Below the pieces are notes generated by a model that was not told the origin of the DNA, did not search any database, and saw only the letters and a list, made by a program, of their open reading frames with translations. Shown piece after piece: positions 46,009-55,156 of a DNA stretch of 64,000 nt; the first letter of the stretch is position 1, and each line of letters begins with the position of its first letter. Made by a program: the position numbers and the translations under genes. Origin of the DNA: Pelagihabitans sp963710535 (GTDB lineage: Bacteria; Bacteroidota; Bacteroidia; Flavobacteriales; Flavobacteriaceae); contig CAVQAW010000003.1 in NCBI GenBank assembly GCA_963710535.1, forward strand, positions 930,001 to 994,000. The letters run 5' to 3'.

Positions 46009-47298
46009 TTATTTGATTTTAAACGCCTTTCGCTGGGGGTAGTAGGCCATTTCGCCCAATTCTTCCTCAATACGCAACAATTGGTTGTATTTCGCCATGC
46101 GATCCGATCGTGAGGCAGAACCGGTTTTTATTTGTCCGGTGTTTAAGGCAACGGCCAGATCGGCGATGGTATTGTCTTCGGTTTCTCCGGATCGGTGCGA
46201 CATTACGGAGGTGTAGCCTGCGTTCTTGGCCATATTCACCGCTGCGATGGTCTCCGTTAAGGTGCCAATTTGGTTCACTTTGATCAAAATGGAATTCGCG
46301 ATGCCGTTTTCAATGCCACGTGAAAGCCGCTCCACATTGGTCACAAAAAGATCGTCACCAACCAATTGCACCTTATCCCCAATTAATTCGGTCAAGACTT
46401 TCCAACCTTCCCAATCGTTTTCATCCATGCCATCCTCGATTGAAATAATCGGATATTTGGAAGCTAGGTCGGCCAAATATTGTGCTTGCTCTTTGGAAGA
46501 ACGCACCGCTCCCTTGTCGCCTTCGAATTTGGTATAGTCGTATTTCCCGTTCACATAGAATTCGGCCGCGGCACAATCAAGTGCGATCATCACATCATCG
46601 CCCAATTTGTAGCCCGCCTTTTCCACCGCTTTTGCAATGGTATCCAGGGCATCTTCGGTTCCGTCGAGCGTTGGGGCAAAACCACCCTCGTCGCCAACAG
46701 CGGTGCTCAAGCCTCTGTCGTGCAATACTTTTTTAAGATGATGGAATATTTCGGTGCCCATTTGCATGGCATGTGAAAAACTTTTTGCCTTTACCGGCAT
46801 TACCATGAATTCCTGAAAGGCGATGGGCGCGTCGGAATGTGAGCCACCATTGATGATGTTCATCATGGGAACCGGAAGGGTATTGGCGCTAACGCCGCCT
46901 ACATAGCGGTAAAGCGATTGTCCCAATTCGTTGGCAGCCGCTTTGGCCGCTGCCAGGGATACCCCAAGGATCGCATTGGCACCCAGTTTCGATTTGTTGG
47001 GCGTCCCGTCCAGCTCGATCATCACCTGATCGATCAGATTTTGCTCAAAAACAGACATCCCCAATATTTCCTCCGCTATGACCGTATTCACGTTTTTAAC
47101 TGCCGTTTCAACCCCCTTGCCCATAAAGGCCTTGCCCCCGTCACGGAGTTCAACGGCCTCATGTTCGCCGGTGGAAGCACCGGAAGGCACTGCGGCCCTT
47201 CCCATGATGCCATTTTCGGTAATCACATCCACCTCGACGGTAGGATTACCTCTAGAATCTAATATTTGCCTTGCGTGGACGCTTAGGATGATACTCAT
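46009..47298 (-). CDS. eno: enolase
   Basis: A 429-residue enolase, converting 2-phosphoglycerate to phosphoenolpyruvate. Signature sequences: the N-terminal GRAAVPSGASTGEHEAVELR, the metal-ligand LVGDDLFVTN, ILIKVNQIGTLTET (with the catalytic Lys) and SHRSGETEDN. Its length is normal. Transcription ends at the terminator after it. It lies about 100 bases downstream of carA. Confidence 0.98.
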   Translation of the reverse strand: MSIILSVHARQILDSRGNPTVEVDVITENGIMGRAAVPSGASTGEHEAVELRDGGKAFMGKGVETAVKNVNTVIAEEILGMSVFEQNLIDQVMIELDGTPNKSKLGANAILGVSLAAAKAAANELGQSLYRYVGGVSANTLPVPMMNIINGGSHSDAPIAFQEFMVMPVKAKSFSHAMQMGTEIFHHLKKVLHDRGLSTAVGDEGGFAPTLDGTEDALDTIAKAVEKAGYKLGDDVMIALDCAAAEFYVNGKYDYTKFEGDKGAVRSSKEQAQYLADLASKYPIISIEDGMDENDWEGWKVLTELIGDKVQLVGDDLFVTNVERLSRGIENGIANSILIKVNQIGTLTETIAAVNMAKNAGYTSVMSHRSGETEDNTIADLAVALNTGQIKTGSASRSDRMAKYNQLLRIEEELGEMAYYPQRKAFKIK

Positions 47299-47399
47299 TG
47301 GATTGTTTTTAGGTTTAGTTTAAGCGGTAAAGATACAAAACCACCATGGTAAATTATACCGGTCAACGCTTGTTATTGGTACTAAAACATCAATTTAAA

Positions 47400-48524
47400 C
47401 TAGGATACCGATACCGAGGTGACCGACTGGATCATTTCAAAAAATTGGTCGAAAAGGTATTCCGCATCATGGGGGCCCGGACTTGCTTCAGGATGGTACT
47501 GGACCGAAAAAACAGGCTTGCCTTTCATTCGTATTCCGGCCACCGTATGGTCGTTCAAATGGAGATGGGTTATCTCCAGCTGACTATGGGCTTCGGTTTC
47601 CTCCCTGTTAACGGCAAAACCGTGATTTTGAGAGGTGATTTCCCCCTTTCCCGTGAGCAAGTTCATGATGGGATGATTGATACCACGGTGTCCGTTGTGC
47701 ATTTTGTAGGTTGATACCCCGTTCGCCAATGCGATTACCTGATGCCCGAGACAGATACCGAATACCGGCTTGTCGCTGGCAATCATTCTTTTTGCGCAGG
47801 CAATGGCATCGGTCAAGGGTTCCGGGTCACCGGGACCATTGGAGATAAAGTACCCATCCGGGTTCCAGGCCGCCATCTCCTCAAATGATGCGTTATAGGG
47901 AAATACTTTGATGTAAGCGCCCCGCTTTGCCAGATTGCGTAGGATGTTCTTTTTAATGCCGATGTCCAAAGCCGAAATCCTGAATGGGGCCTTTTCATCT
48001 CCCACGAGATATGGCTTTTGGGTCGACACCTTTGAGGCGAGTTCCAAACCTTCCATACTGGGGACTTGGGCGAGTTGTTTTTTAAGTCCTTCCAAATCAT
48101 CCACTTCGGTCGAGATCACTGCGTTCATGGCGCCATTATCCCTGATGTAGCTTACCAAAGCCCGGGTATCGACATCGGAAATGGCAAAAAGTTGGTTGTC
48201 GTTTAAAAAAGTCTCGAGACTGGCGTCGGCTATGGGCCGTGAATATTCATAACTGAAATTTCTGCAGATCAGCCCGGCAATCTTTACGGAATCGGATTCG
48301 ACCTCATCTGAATTGGTCCCGTAATTGCCGATATGGGCATTGGTGGTGACCATGAGTTGGCCGAAATAGGACGGATCTGTGAAAATTTCCTGATACCCGG
48401 TCATGCCCGTATTGAAACAGACCTCGCCAAATGCGGTTCCCGTTTTGTTGCCTACCGATTTCCCATAAAATAAGGTTCCATCGGCCAATAATAACAGTGC
48501 TTTTTTTCTTGATTGATATTTCAT
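47400..48524 (-). CDS. carA: carbamoyl-phosphate synthase small subunit
   Basis: Encodes 374 residues, the glutamine amidotransferase subunit for carbamoyl phosphate (arginine and pyrimidines). The class I amidotransferase Cys is in FGICLGHQVIALA, the His-Glu pair in VQYHPEASPGPHD, and the N-terminal CPSase domain begins with LLLADGTLFYGKSVG. The large subunit gene is not adjacent. It lies just downstream of the ribosomal alpha operon terminator. Confidence 0.96.
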   Translation of the reverse strand: MKYQSRKKALLLLADGTLFYGKSVGNKTGTAFGEVCFNTGMTGYQEIFTDPSYFGQLMVTTNAHIGNYGTNSDEVESDSVKIAGLICRNFSYEYSRPIADASLETFLNDNQLFAISDVDTRALVSYIRDNGAMNAVISTEVDDLEGLKKQLAQVPSMEGLELASKVSTQKPYLVGDEKAPFRISALDIGIKKNILRNLAKRGAYIKVFPYNASFEEMAAWNPDGYFISNGPGDPEPLTDAIACAKRMIASDKPVFGICLGHQVIALANGVSTYKMHNGHRGINHPIMNLLTGKGEITSQNHGFAVNREETEAHSQLEITHLHLNDHTVAGIRMKGKPVFSVQYHPEASPGPHDAEYLFDQFFEMIQSVTSVSVS

Positions 48525-48620
48525 TTGTAGCGTTGCTCTTTTAAATTAATCCCAACTGTTGCTGTTTTTTGCTTTGAAGGCTTTTCTCGCCAAATACCCG
48601 GTACTTTACAAAAAAACATA

Positions 48621-48651
48621 AAAAAAGGATAAGCTTTTAGGCCTATCCTTT
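48621..48651 (-). terminator. terminator of the ribosomal alpha operon
   Basis: On the minus strand AAAGGATA pairs with TATCCTTT across a 12-base loop and runs into six or seven T. It lies 26 bases after the rplQ stop, in the direction of transcription of the ribosomal cluster. Confidence 0.85.
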
Positions 48652-48676
48652 AAAATTATTATAATTTATTGACATT

Positions 48677-49357
48677 TTATGCTTCCGACCCTTCATCCTT
48701 CGATTTGGTTTTCGGCTTTGGTTCTTTTTCAGATGCAGCCTCCGGTTCTGCGGAGGTCTCAGGTTCAGGTGCCGTTATGGCCTCTGTCGGCGCTTCCACT
48801 TCCGCGACAGCTTCCGGTTTTGCCTTAGCCTCAGGTTTTGCCTCCTTGGCCGGTTTGGCTTCCGCTTCCGGTTTGGTCTCCTGAGCCGCTTCCACGGCAG
48901 GTTGTTCCCCTTTGCCGCCACTGCCCCTTCTACTTCTTCTTGTGGTCTTTTTCTTGGGCTTGCCGGCGTTGTAGATCTCGTTGAAGTCAACCAGTTCTAT
49001 CATGGCCATATCGGCATTGTCGCCCAACCTATTTCCCAATTTGATGATACGGGTGTAACCTCCTGGTCTGTCGGCCACTTTCTCGGAAACTTCGCTGAAC
49101 AATTCAGTGACCGCATATTTGTCCCTAAGGTTCTTGAATACGATGCGCCTGTTGTGCGTTCCTTTTTCAGCAGTGAGGTTGTTTTCGGCCTTTGATTTTG
49201 TGATCAGAGGTTCGATGAACTGTTTCAAGGCCTTCGCCTTGGCCACTGTGGTGTTGATTCTTTTATGTTCAATCAAGGAACAGGCCATGTTGGCCAACAT
49301 CGCTTTTCTATGTGCGGTCTTTCTTCCTAAATGATTGACTTTTTTACCGTGTCTCAT
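48677..49357 (-). CDS. rplQ: ribosomal protein L17 with long acidic/Ala-Pro-Lys tail
   Basis: Encodes 226 residues. The first 120 are normal L17 (MRHGKKVNHLGRKTAHRKAM and GGYTRIIKLGNRLGDNADMA). A tail of about 100 residues, made of repeated KPEA/EAKP-type words plus acidic residues, follows a basic stretch KKKTTRRSRRGSGGKG. Tails occur in other flavobacterial L17 proteins, but this one is long. It is the last gene of the cluster. Confidence 0.95.
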   Translation of the reverse strand: MRHGKKVNHLGRKTAHRKAMLANMACSLIEHKRINTTVAKAKALKQFIEPLITKSKAENNLTAEKGTHNRRIVFKNLRDKYAVTELFSEVSEKVADRPGGYTRIIKLGNRLGDNADMAMIELVDFNEIYNAGKPKKKTTRRSRRGSGGKGEQPAVEAAQETKPEAEAKPAKEAKPEAKAKPEAVAEVEAPTEAITAPEPETSAEPEAASEKEPKPKTKSKDEGSEA

Positions 49358-49410
49358 TTTTCTTTATATTGACTTTCTTGTCGGGGATTCTCCCTTCCAA
49401 CAAAAGTTAA

Positions 49411-50403
49411 TTAATCTTTATCCAATTTGTATTTTGATAGGTCCATGCCGAAGCTCAGCCCTTTGTTGATGACCAGTTCTTCCAGTTCGGTCAACGACTT
49501 TTTCCCGAAGTTCCTGAATTTCATCAAATCGTTTTTGTTGAAGGAAACCAAATCCCCCAAGGTATCGACCTCCGCCGCTTTAAGGCAGTTCAGGGCACGA
49601 ACGGAAAGATCCATGTCGACCAATTTGGTCTTGAGCAACTGTCGCATGTGCAATGATTCCTCGTCATAGGTCTCGGTTTGGGCAATCTCATCGGCCTCCA
49701 AAGTAATGCGCTCATCGGAGAACAACATGAAGTGATGGATCAAAACCTTTGCAGCCTCGGTCAACGCATCTTTGGGATGAATGGAACCATCGGTCTCTAT
49801 TTCGAAAACCAGTTTTTCATAATCGGTTTTTTGCTCTACCCTGAAGTTCTCGATGCTGTATTTGACATTTTTGATCGGGGTAAAGATTGAGTCGACCGCG
49901 ATGGTACCTAGTGGCGTTCCGGATTTCTTGTTCTCTTCTGCCGGTACATAGCCCCTGCCCTTATCAAGCGTGATCTCCATATTGATGCCCACTTTGGAAT
50001 CCATGTTGCAGATCACCAAATCTGGGTTCAATACCTGATACCCGGAGATGAATTTCTGAAAATCACCGGCCACCATCTTGTCTTTGCCACTTACCGATAT
50101 CGACACCGTTTCTGCCTCCGAATCATCGATTTGTTTCTTAAAACGAACTTGTTTCAAATTGAGGATGATTTCGGTGACGTCTTCAACAACGCCAGGAATG
50201 ACCGAAAATTCATGTTCAACCGTATCAATCCTTACCGAAGTAATGGCATGACCTTCCAATGCTGAAAGCAATACCCTCCTTAATGCATTCCCAACGGTCA
50301 ATCCATAACCAGGTTCTAAAGGGCGGAATTCAAACTTCCCTTTAAAATCTGAGGAATCGATCATTATTACTTTATCGGGTTTCTGAAAATTAAATAATGC
50401 CAT
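49411..50403 (-). CDS. rpoA: RNA polymerase alpha subunit
   Basis: A 330-residue subunit that scaffolds RNA polymerase assembly. The N-terminal domain has FRPLEPGYGLTVGNALRRVL; the C-terminal domain (about 255-315) has LLKTKLVDMDLSVRALNCLK and FGKKSLTELEELV, the DNA- and activator-binding helices. Length is normal for Bacteroidota. Confidence 0.98.
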   Translation of the reverse strand: MALFNFQKPDKVIMIDSSDFKGKFEFRPLEPGYGLTVGNALRRVLLSALEGHAITSVRIDTVEHEFSVIPGVVEDVTEIILNLKQVRFKKQIDDSEAETVSISVSGKDKMVAGDFQKFISGYQVLNPDLVICNMDSKVGINMEITLDKGRGYVPAEENKKSGTPLGTIAVDSIFTPIKNVKYSIENFRVEQKTDYEKLVFEIETDGSIHPKDALTEAAKVLIHHFMLFSDERITLEADEIAQTETYDEESLHMRQLLKTKLVDMDLSVRALNCLKAAEVDTLGDLVSFNKNDLMKFRNFGKKSLTELEELVINKGLSFGMDLSKYKLDKD

Positions 50404-50421
50404 AATTGGATCCTTGTTGGT

Positions 50422-51027
50422 TTATTTAGAGTATAACTCCACTATTAATTGTTCTTTGATGTTCTCAGGAATCTGGATCCTTTCGGGAATGGAAACATAG
50501 GTTCCTTCCATTTTAGCACTGTTCCAGGTAATCCACTCGTAAACACTGCTGCTTGCGGATAGGGAGTCGTTAATGGCCTCAACCGATTTCGATTTTTCCC
50601 TAACGCCGACCACATCCCCTGGTTTCAAGGAGTAAGATGCAATGCTCACCAATTCGCCGTTCACCGTGATATGCCTATGGGAAACCAATTGTCTGGCGCC
50701 TCTTCTCGAAGGGGAAATGCCCATTCGGTACACCACATTGTCCAATCGCGATTCGCACAACTGCAACAATACTTCACCCGTTACGCCTTTACTTCTATTG
50801 GCCTTGGCAAAAAGGTTCCTGAATTGTTTTTCCAGAATACCGTAAGTGTATTTTGCTTTTTGTTTTTCCATCAACTGGACGGAATATTCCGACTGTTTTC
50901 CACGACGTCTGTTCTGTCCGTGTTGTCCTGGAGGATAACTCTTTTTTTCAAAAGCCTTATCGTCACCATAAATCGCTTCACCGAATTTTCGGGCGATTTT
51001 ACTTGTTGGTCCTGTATATCTTGCCAT
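50422..51027 (-). CDS. rpsD: ribosomal protein S4
   Basis: A 201-residue primary 16S rRNA-binding protein. The S4 RNA-binding domain is seen in LCESRLDNVVYRMGISPSRR and GARQLVSHRHITVNGELV. The N-terminal zinc-binding cysteines of some S4 proteins are absent, as usual in this phylum. It lies between rpsK and rpoA. Confidence 0.98.
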   Translation of the reverse strand: MARYTGPTSKIARKFGEAIYGDDKAFEKKSYPPGQHGQNRRRGKQSEYSVQLMEKQKAKYTYGILEKQFRNLFAKANRSKGVTGEVLLQLCESRLDNVVYRMGISPSRRGARQLVSHRHITVNGELVSIASYSLKPGDVVGVREKSKSVEAINDSLSASSSVYEWITWNSAKMEGTYVSIPERIQIPENIKEQLIVELYSK

Positions 51028-51111
51028 TTTTTATCTGTTTGAAGTGTGATTATGAATTAAGGCTTCTCCTTCGATAATCTTTAACTACACTTCGATTTAT
51101 GAAATATTTGA

Positions 51112-51504
51112 TTAAACTCTTCTTCTTTTAGGGGGTCGGCAACCGTTGTGCGGCATTGGGGTTACATCGATTATTTCGGTAACCTCGATTCCTGCGTTGT
51201 GGATGGAGCGAATGGCAGATTCCCTACCATTTCCCGGACCTTTTACATATACTTTTACCTTTCTCAAACCAGCTTCATGGGCCACTTTCGAACAATCCTC
51301 GGCTGCGATCTGTGCGGCGTAAGGGGTGTTCTTCTTAGAACCCCTGAATCCCATTTTTCCAGCGGAAGACCAAGAAATCACATCTCCCTTTTTATTGGTC
51401 AAAGAGATGATGATGTTATTGAACGACGCAGTCACATGGGCCTCACCGACAGAATCGATGATTACCTTGCGTTTTTTCGTTGTTTTTGGATTTGTCTTTG
51501 CCAT
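51112..51504 (-). CDS. rpsK: ribosomal protein S11
   Basis: Encodes 130 residues with AHVTASFNNIIISLTNKKGD and the C-terminal VTEIIDVTPMPHNGCRPPKR, typical of S11, which lines the 30S platform near the mRNA exit. It starts 13 bases after rpsM. Confidence 0.98.
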   Translation of the reverse strand: MAKTNPKTTKKRKVIIDSVGEAHVTASFNNIIISLTNKKGDVISWSSAGKMGFRGSKKNTPYAAQIAAEDCSKVAHEAGLRKVKVYVKGPGNGRESAIRSIHNAGIEVTEIIDVTPMPHNGCRPPKRRRV

Positions 51505-51517
51505 ACTGTGTTACTTA

Positions 51518-51892
51518 TTATTTAGTGGCCTTCTTTTTGTTGGCAACTGTTTTTCTTTTTCCTTTTCTCGTTCTGGAGTTGTTCTTGGTACGTTGACCCC
51601 TTAATGGCAAACCAGAGCGGTGACGAATGCCCCTATAGCAGCCGATATCCATCAAACGCTTGATATTCAGCTGGGTCTCTGACCGCAATTCCCCCTCAAT
51701 GGTAAATGGTGCTACGGCTTCCCGGATACGACCGATTTCATCGTCGCTCCAGTCAGACACTTTGGTATCCTCGCTTACTTTCGCATTGAGCAATATTTCT
51801 TTGGCCCTACTTTTGCCGATACCAAAAATATAGGTAAGGGCAATTACGCCTCTTTTCTGTTTGGGTATGTCTATACCTGCAATTCTTGCCAT
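51518..51892 (-). CDS. rpsM: ribosomal protein S13
   Basis: Encodes 124 residues beginning MARIAGIDIPKQKRGVIALT, with the RGLPLRGQRT-like segment HRSGLPLRGQRTKNNSRTRK. S13 sits in the 30S head and contacts the P-site tRNA. The gene begins two bases after the rpmJ stop. Confidence 0.98.
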   Translation of the reverse strand: MARIAGIDIPKQKRGVIALTYIFGIGKSRAKEILLNAKVSEDTKVSDWSDDEIGRIREAVAPFTIEGELRSETQLNIKRLMDIGCYRGIRHRSGLPLRGQRTKNNSRTRKGKRKTVANKKKATK

Positions 51893-51894
51893 AA

Positions 51895-52011
51895 TTATCC
51901 TTGTCTTTGTTTAAATCTAGGATTCTTTTTGTTGATTACGTACAACGTACCCTTTCTGCGAACAATCTTGCAGTCGGCACTTCTTTTCTTTATTGATGCT
52001 CTAACTTTCAT
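51895..52011 (-). CDS. rpmJ: ribosomal protein L36, zinc-free form
   Basis: Encodes 38 residues (MKVRASIKKRSADCKIVRRK then GTLYVINKKNPRFKQRQG), too short for most ORF scans. Only one cysteine (C14) remains of the Cys-x2-Cys...Cys-x5-His zinc site, so this is the zinc-independent form. It lies between infA (9 bases) and rpsM. Confidence 0.95.
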   Translation of the reverse strand: MKVRASIKKRSADCKIVRRKGTLYVINKKNPRFKQRQG

Positions 52012-52020
52012 CCCTTTAAC

Positions 52021-52236
52021 TTAATATCTATATGTAATTCTTGCTTTCGACAAATCGTACGGACTCATTTCCAATTTTACCTTATCTCCTGGCAGTAATT
52101 TGATATAATGCATGCGCATCTTCCCTGAGATATGTGCGGTAACAACGTGGCCGTTTTCAAGTTCAACACGAAACATCGCATTGGACAAGGCTTCGATGAT
52201 ACTTCCATCCTGTTCTATAGCTGCCTGTTTAGCCAT
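52021..52236 (-). CDS. infA: translation initiation factor IF-1
   Basis: A 71-residue OB-fold protein (MAKQAAIEQDGSIIEALSNA, with KMRMHYIKLLPGDKVKLEMS and YDLSKARITYRY). It binds the ribosomal A site during initiation. It lies directly after secY with a four-base gap. Confidence 0.98.
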   Translation of the reverse strand: MAKQAAIEQDGSIIEALSNAMFRVELENGHVVTAHISGKMRMHYIKLLPGDKVKLEMSPYDLSKARITYRY

Positions 52237-52240
52237 ACAC

Positions 52241-53584
52241 TTATGCTACTTTTCTGTTTTTACCCGTCTTCATCAACCCGTCGTAATGCCTGTTCAAAAG
52301 GTAGGCATTCACCTGTTGTACCGTATCGATGGCGACCCCGACCATAATCAAAAGCGAGGTACCGCCATAAAAAAGGGCCCAACCCGATTGTACATCCATC
52401 ATTTTGACCACGACTGCCGGAAGTACGGCAAGCAATGCCAAGAATACAGAACCCGGTAGGGTAATCAAGGACATGATCTTGTCCAAGAAATCCCCGGTCT
52501 CCTTTCCGGGCCTAATGCCTGGTATAAACCCCCCGCTTCGCTTCAGATCATCTGCCATTTTATTGGTAGGCACGGTGATCGCCGTATAAAAATAGGTGAA
52601 CACAATGATCAAAAAGGCAAACAACAGATTGTAGGCCCAACCGAAGATATCGGAAAATTGTACCTGCATCCATTGGCCTGCCGCGGTGTCGTCAAAAGTG
52701 CTCCCGATCAGTCCGGGCACAAACATGATCGCTTGTGCAAAGATGATGGGCATAACTCCTGAGGCGTTCAATTTCAAAGGGATATATTGTCTAGATCCCA
52801 TCACATTTTTTTCATAACCGCCCGATGCCGTTCGCCTTGCGTATTGCACGGGAATCTGTCTGGTAGCCATGACCAACAGCACACAGGCCAAGATCACCAA
52901 GAACCAAACGATGACCTCGATTAAAATGAACATCAGTCCCCCTGTATTGTTTGTCGTCCTTGACACAAATTCTTGCACGAACGATTGCGGCATATTGGCA
53001 ATGATGCCGATCATGATCAAAAGGGAAATTCCGTTCCCGATACCTTTATCCGTAATCTTTTCCCCCAACCACATCGCAAACACACATCCCGTCACCAATA
53101 TGATTACGGCCGGAATCATAAAATCAAGCCCTTTGCCCAATAGAAAGGCACTGTCCTGTACCCCAAAAGCGCCCAGGCCATAAAGATAGGCCGGTGCCTG
53201 TACGATACAGATACCGATGGTCAACCATCTGGTAATCTGGTTGATCGTTTTCCTGCCGCTCTCGCCTTCCTTCTGCAATTTTTGAAGGTACGGAATGGCA
53301 ATCCCCATCAACTGCACCACAATGGAAGCAGAAATATAGGGCATAATGCCCAGGGCGAAGATCGACACATTCGAAAATGCCCCTCCCGTAAAAGCGTTCA
53401 AAAGACCGAAAATACCTTGGTCCGTGCTTGAAGCCAATTCCGCCAACTGATTTGAATCGATACCCGGCAGCACGATCTGGCAACCCAGTCGGTATACCAA
53501 AAGCAAGCCGAGGGTCACGAGGATCCTGTTCCTCAGTTCTTCGATTTTCCAGATATTGGATATGGTCTCTAAAAATTTCTTCAT
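52241..53584 (-). CDS. secY: preprotein translocase subunit SecY
   Basis: A 447-residue protein with ten membrane helices forming the protein-export channel. Signatures: ILVTLGLLLVYRLGCQIVLP at the N-terminus, the plug and second-helix region AFSNVSIFALGIMPYISASI, and the cytoplasmic loop PGIRPGKETGDFLDKI. It is part of the spc operon, as in most bacteria. Confidence 0.98.
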   Translation of the reverse strand: MKKFLETISNIWKIEELRNRILVTLGLLLVYRLGCQIVLPGIDSNQLAELASSTDQGIFGLLNAFTGGAFSNVSIFALGIMPYISASIVVQLMGIAIPYLQKLQKEGESGRKTINQITRWLTIGICIVQAPAYLYGLGAFGVQDSAFLLGKGLDFMIPAVIILVTGCVFAMWLGEKITDKGIGNGISLLIMIGIIANMPQSFVQEFVSRTTNNTGGLMFILIEVIVWFLVILACVLLVMATRQIPVQYARRTASGGYEKNVMGSRQYIPLKLNASGVMPIIFAQAIMFVPGLIGSTFDDTAAGQWMQVQFSDIFGWAYNLLFAFLIIVFTYFYTAITVPTNKMADDLKRSGGFIPGIRPGKETGDFLDKIMSLITLPGSVFLALLAVLPAVVVKMMDVQSGWALFYGGTSLLIMVGVAIDTVQQVNAYLLNRHYDGLMKTGKNRKVA

Positions 53585-53595
53585 ATCTGTTTTGC

Positions 53596-54048
53596 TTATA
53601 AACTTATCGCCTCGCCCCCAGCTGCTTCGATGGCCGCTTTGGCAGTGGCGGTAAATTTATGTACAGAAACTTTCAAGGATGCCTTAAGTTCGCCGTTCCC
53701 TAAGATCTTTACCAGATCGTTCTTATGGGCCAGCCCATTCTCGATCAGGATATCGAGGGAAACCACATCTTTGATGATTTTGTTATCGACCAATTCCTGC
53801 AATTTTTCAAGGTTGATGCCTTTATATTCCTTCCGGTTGATATTGGTAAAACCAAACTTGGGCACGCGGCGTTGCAAGGGCATCTGTCCACCCTCAAATC
53901 CTATTTTTTTGGAGTATCCCGATCTGGATTTTGCCCCTTTGTGTCCTCTTGTGGAAGTACCGCCTTTGCCGGAACCTTGGCCTCTGCCTACTGTCTTTCC
54001 AGCTTTGTTGGCTGCGCCTTCCGCCGGTTTCAGATTACTTAAATTCAT
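53596..54048 (-). CDS. rplO: ribosomal protein L15
   Basis: Encodes 150 residues beginning MNLSNLKPAEGA, with GRGQGSGKGGTSTRGHKGAK and FEGGQMPLQRRVPKFGF, typical of L15. It lies between rpmD and secY. Confidence 0.98.
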   Translation of the reverse strand: MNLSNLKPAEGAANKAGKTVGRGQGSGKGGTSTRGHKGAKSRSGYSKKIGFEGGQMPLQRRVPKFGFTNINRKEYKGINLEKLQELVDNKIIKDVVSLDILIENGLAHKNDLVKILGNGELKASLKVSVHKFTATAKAAIEAAGGEAISL

Positions 54049-54061
54049 TCCCTTTTATATA

Positions 54062-54241
54062 TTAAGCTTCTTGTGTAGAAACTAAGTGTTTAACTTTACC
54101 GATCATTCCAAGAATACTGGGCGAGTTTTCATGCTCCACTACCTGACCAATCTTCTTTAGGCCCAAGGATTCCAAAGTCCTCTTTTGGGTTTTCGGTTTT
54201 TTGATGCTGCTCTTGATCTGTGTTACTTTTATCTTTGCCAT
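54062..54241 (-). CDS. rpmD: ribosomal protein L30
   Basis: Encodes 59 residues from MAKIKVTQIKSSIKKPKTQK, with LGLKKIGQVVEHENSPSILG. The start at 54241 is chosen over an ATG six bases upstream because L30 proteins begin MAKIKV. It lies between rpsE and rplO. Confidence 0.95.
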   Translation of the reverse strand: MAKIKVTQIKSSIKKPKTQKRTLESLGLKKIGQVVEHENSPSILGMIGKVKHLVSTQEA

Positions 54242-54255
54242 AACCATTCTTGTTG

Positions 54256-54780
54256 TTATCCTTTAAAAACTTTTTCTAAGGAAACGCCTCTTTGACGTGC
54301 TACCGTACCGGCATTCCTTAATTGAAGAAGGGCATCGAAAGTGGCTTTTACCACGTTGTGGGGATTGGATGAACCCTGTGATTTTGAAAGTACATCGTGT
54401 ACCCCAACGGCTTCCAAGACCGCCCTTACGGCACCACCCGCAATTACTCCGGTACCATGCGAAGCTGGCTGAATGTAGACGCGCGCGCCTCCAAACTTAC
54501 CTTTTTGCTCGTGCGGCAGTGTGTGTTTGTCCAAAGGAATACGGATCAGGTTCTTTTTGGCATCTTCGATGGCCTTGGCAATCGCCGTGGCCACTTCTTT
54601 GGATTTTCCCAAACCATGGCCTACGACACCATGCTCGTCGCCTACGACCACGATGGCCGAAAATCCGAAAGCCCTACCACCTTTGGTCACCTTGGTCACA
54701 CGCTGTACGCCTACCAATTTATCCTTTAGCTCCAAACCTCCCGGTTTTACAGTCTCTACGTTTTTGTATTTCTGGTACAT
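54256..54780 (-). CDS. rpsE: ribosomal protein S5
   Basis: A 174-residue S5 with the double-stranded RNA-binding fold in VTKVTKGGRAFGFSAIVVVG and the signature GIIAGGAVRAVLE-like TGVIAGGAVRAVLEAVGVHD. It takes part in decoding accuracy. It lies between rplR and rpmD. Confidence 0.98.
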   Translation of the reverse strand: MYQKYKNVETVKPGGLELKDKLVGVQRVTKVTKGGRAFGFSAIVVVGDEHGVVGHGLGKSKEVATAIAKAIEDAKKNLIRIPLDKHTLPHEQKGKFGGARVYIQPASHGTGVIAGGAVRAVLEAVGVHDVLSKSQGSSNPHNVVKATFDALLQLRNAGTVARQRGVSLEKVFKG

Positions 54781-54789
54781 AAGTTTTAT

Positions 54790-55146
54790 TTAGAATTCGA
54801 GTCCCGCTTCCCTTGCCCCTTCGGCCAATGATTTCACACGGCCATGGTAGAGGTTGCCTCCCCTATCAAAAGCGACTTTATCAATACCTGCTTTTTTAGC
54901 TTTTTCCGCAATGGCCTTGCCTACAAGGTTGGCCACCTCCGTTTTGGTGCCCTTGGCCTTCGCCAATGCCTTGTCCCTGGAGGATACGGCTACCAAGGTC
55001 TTACCCTCGGTATCGTTGATGATTTGGGCATATATTTCACTATTGCTCCTAAAAACGGATAGTCTTGGACGGGCTTCGGTACCGACCGAAACCTTTCGTA
55101 TCCTTCTTCTAATTCTTTGTTTTCTTTGAATCTTTGACAATCCCAT
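54790..55146 (-). CDS. rplR: ribosomal protein L18
   Basis: A 118-residue 5S rRNA-binding protein: RRIRKVSVGTEARPRLSVFR and VAFDRGGNLYHGRVKSLAEG are L18 signatures. It lies between rplF and rpsE. Confidence 0.98.
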   Translation of the reverse strand: MGLSKIQRKQRIRRRIRKVSVGTEARPRLSVFRSNSEIYAQIINDTEGKTLVAVSSRDKALAKAKGTKTEVANLVGKAIAEKAKKAGIDKVAFDRGGNLYHGRVKSLAEGAREAGLEF

Positions 55147-55156
55147 AATACTATGA

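Noticed and set aside
54297..54782. A 161-codon open frame opposite rpsE
   Set aside because: Antisense shadow of S5, rich in Arg and Pro as expected from the opposite strand.
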